Part shown: one piece after another, positions 30,494-32,042 of the stretch
How positions within the stretch are numbered: the first letter of the stretch is position 1
Layout: every line of letters starts with the position of its first letter
Assembly: GCF_025403375.1 (NCBI RefSeq)
Contig: NZ_JAMPTM010000043.1
Span: 1-32,042, forward strand
DNA: 32,042 bases
Source of the DNA: Frankia gtarii
GTDB taxonomy: Bacteria; Actinomycetota; Actinomycetes; Frankiales; Frankiaceae
Reading direction: 5' to 3'
Position numbers and translations under genes: made by a program
The notes under the pieces: generated by a model
What the model saw: only the letters and a program-made list of their open reading frames with translations
Told to the model about the DNA's origin: nothing
The model's database searches: none

Positions 30494-32042
30494 ATGACTG
30501 ACCCCTCATCGCCAGTGGCACGTCATGCGACGATGTCCGGGCGGTACCTCGCCGGGCTGGCGGCCCGTCTCGCCGACCGTCACCGGAAGGAGACGGCGGT
30601 CGTGGCCGTCGCCCGCGGCCACGCCGATCAGCTTCGTGCGCAGCTGGCACAACGGGACACCCAGTTGGCGGAGTGCCAGCTGCAGCTTGGGCGCCTCCAG
30701 GAGCGGATCGGGGGACTGACCGCAGACCTCGCGCAACGGGATCAGCGAGTCGCCGAGCAGGCCGAGACCATCGGTCAGCTGGAGAAGCGGCTGGAGGTCG
30801 CCGAGCAGGCGTTGGGGTTCATCTCCCACGAGGCGCTACCCGCGTTGATCGAGGGCACGCATACGCCCGCGTTGCCGGCGGCCCTCGACGGCAACGCCGA
30901 CATCGTGGCCCGCTACGACGGCATCGCCGGCCAGATCGTCGAGCTGCGCGACGCGCTGCGACAGGCACAGGAGGCGCTGCGGATCGGTGAACGACGAATC
31001 GTCGCCTGGGAGGAGGGTGTGCGATTCGTCACAGACCGCCAGCTTCCCGCCTTGGCCGCCGGTGATCTGGTTCCCGTACTGCCGGACGCCGCCGGTGACG
31101 AGGCGATCGTCGGGGTGCTGGACCGGATCGGCGCGGTCGTCGCGAAGCTGGTGGAGCAGGCCCACGATCGTTTCCGGGACCGCGAGGAGGCCCTGCGGGC
31201 CGCGACGGTCGGGCTCGCGCGCAACGTGCAGGCCGTGTCCCACCGGGTGCAGGAAGAAGCCACGGCCATGGTGCTGGCGCATCCGACGACACCGGATGTG
31301 CTCGAGAGCGGCTACCGCGTGGACCATGCGGCCGCGCAGCAGGCCCGTTACGCGCAGAACCTCGCGGTGCTGTGCGGCGAATCGCCGGGCCAGCAGTGGC
31401 AGGAGCCAGTGGCCGTAGCCGACATCGTGACCGCGGCTGCCTCACGGATCATCGCCTATCAGCGGGTGCACGCATCCGGCGGCCCGGACACCGCGGTTGT
31501 CGCTCACGTCGCCGAACCGCTCATCAGCGTCATCGCCGAGCTGTTGGCCAACGCGGCGCAGTCCTCGCCGTCGACGACCGAGGTGCTGGTCGGAATCCGG
31601 TCGGTGCAGCGCGGAGTGGTCTACGAGATCGACGACTGTGGCGTGGGCATGGAGGAGTTCCGCCTGAACCGGGCGCGGGAGATCGTCTCGGGACGCCGGC
31701 CCGTGCGGGTGGCGGATCTCGGCCAGACGCCGCAGACCGGCCTGGCGGTGGTCGGCGAGTACGTGCGTCGCCACGGGCTGCGGGTCGATCTCAGCGAGTC
31801 GGTCTACGGCGGCGTCCGGGCGGTGGTCTTCGTGCCCGACGAGCTGACCGAGCTGTTGAACCCCGCCACACGCCTTACGCGCGGCCACCACCGGACCGGG
31901 TCTGCGGCCGTTGGCACGCCCCCGGCACCCGGCGCCGTCTCCCCGCCCGACCCGGCCTCGACCACGGGGGAAGATCGCCCGTCGAAACCGGTGCTCCCGC
32001 AACGCCGATCGCCCCGCCATGCCGCGCTCGCCGAGAAGGCCC
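30494..32042 (+). CDS. Soluble coiled-coil HATPase (histidine-kinase-like) protein, 3' end outside window
   Basis: The frame from ATG 30494 is open for 516 codons to the window edge. Residues ~30-120 and ~140-190 are heptad-rich and Arg/Gln/Glu-rich, so probably coiled coil (LAQRDTQLAECQLQLGRLQE). A helical region follows (RNVQAVSHRVQEEATAMV). Then comes a GHKL ATP-binding domain: N box in VIAELLANAAQSSPS, G1 box in IDDCGVGM, and a G2-like segment TGLAVVGEYVRRHGLRV followed by the family's YGGVRAVVFVP. The tail after ~residue 460 is Pro-rich. No signal peptide or transmembrane helix is present. Related proteins in Streptomyces and Frankia are sensor-kinase-like ATP-binding proteins, including CvnA-type members of conservons, usually followed by roadblock-domain and small GTPase genes. 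A His phospho-acceptor is uncertain. No link to the NRPS cluster is seen. Confidence 0.78.
   Translation, partial: MTDPSSPVARHATMSGRYLAGLAARLADRHRKETAVVAVARGHADQLRAQLAQRDTQLAECQLQLGRLQERIGGLTADLAQRDQRVAEQAETIGQLEKRLEVAEQALGFISHEALPALIEGTHTPALPAALDGNADIVARYDGIAGQIVELRDALRQAQEALRIGERRIVAWEEGVRFVTDRQLPALAAGDLVPVLPDAAGDEAIVGVLDRIGAVVAKLVEQAHDRFRDREEALRAATVGLARNVQAVSHRVQEEATAMVLAHPTTPDVLESGYRVDHAAAQQARYAQNLAVLCGESPGQQWQEPVAVADIVTAAASRIIAYQRVHASGGPDTAVVAHVAEPLISVIAELLANAAQSSPSTTEVLVGIRSVQRGVVYEIDDCGVGMEEFRLNRAREIVSGRRPVRVADLGQTPQTGLAVVGEYVRRHGLRVDLSESVYGGVRAVVFVPDELTELLNPATRLTRGHHRTGSAAVGTPPAPGAVSPPDPASTTGEDRPSKPVLPQRRSPRHAALAEKA

Overview
The window comes from a high-GC actinomycete (codon third positions are almost all G or C; the accessory families are typical of Frankia, Streptomyces and relatives). 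It is an accessory, IS-rich island. Its core is an unassigned non-ribosomal peptide (NRPS) biosynthetic cluster at about 4.5-27.6 kb, bracketed by two inverted copies of one IS6-like element (3609-4429 and 29209-30035).

Left flank (1-3608): the 3' part of an IS630-type transposase; a 592-residue protein with eleven 32-residue TPR/Sel1-like repeats and a transposase-like helix-turn-helix at its N-terminus; scraps of an IS21 helper ATPase and an IS5-type transposase; and the C-terminal tip of a probable polymorphic toxin, cut by IS6 copy 1.

Cluster core (4532-23716): two leftward genes, a CmlA-like diiron beta-hydroxylase and a rifampin-phosphotransferase-like enzyme, diverge from a rightward run with overlapping or closely spaced genes. 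That run is NRPS1 (half-C, A, PCP, C, A, PCP, C), a pterin-dependent aromatic amino acid hydroxylase, a second CmlA-like hydroxylase, NRPS2 (half-C, A, PCP, C) and a flavin-dependent halogenase-like enzyme. After an inserted IS701-like element (about 23.7-25.3 kb) come a leftward PLP decarboxylase of the diaminopimelate/ornithine type and a non-haem Fe(II)/2-oxoglutarate (or IPNS-type) oxygenase.

Likely logic (inference): the aromatic hydroxylase supplies a hydroxylated aromatic amino acid. The three A domains load at most three building blocks. The two CmlA-like enzymes hydroxylate carrier-bound residues at the beta carbon, and the flavoenzyme may chlorinate an aromatic ring. There is no thioesterase or reductase. 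Both NRPSs end in a condensation domain, so release by condensation onto a free amine, perhaps from the decarboxylase, is attractive. The phosphotransferase-like enzyme may tailor the product or protect the producer. No exporter, regulator, MbtH protein or phosphopantetheinyl transferase is visible.

Right flank (27.6-32.0 kb): gene scraps that look like the scar of an integrative element (serine recombinase tail with a tRNA-3'-end-like sequence, an Spd/DUF2637-like membrane fragment, a truncated DUF35 protein), IS6 copy 2 with a mutated catalytic aspartate, a regulator fragment, and a soluble coiled-coil HATPase (histidine-kinase-like) protein that runs off the window.
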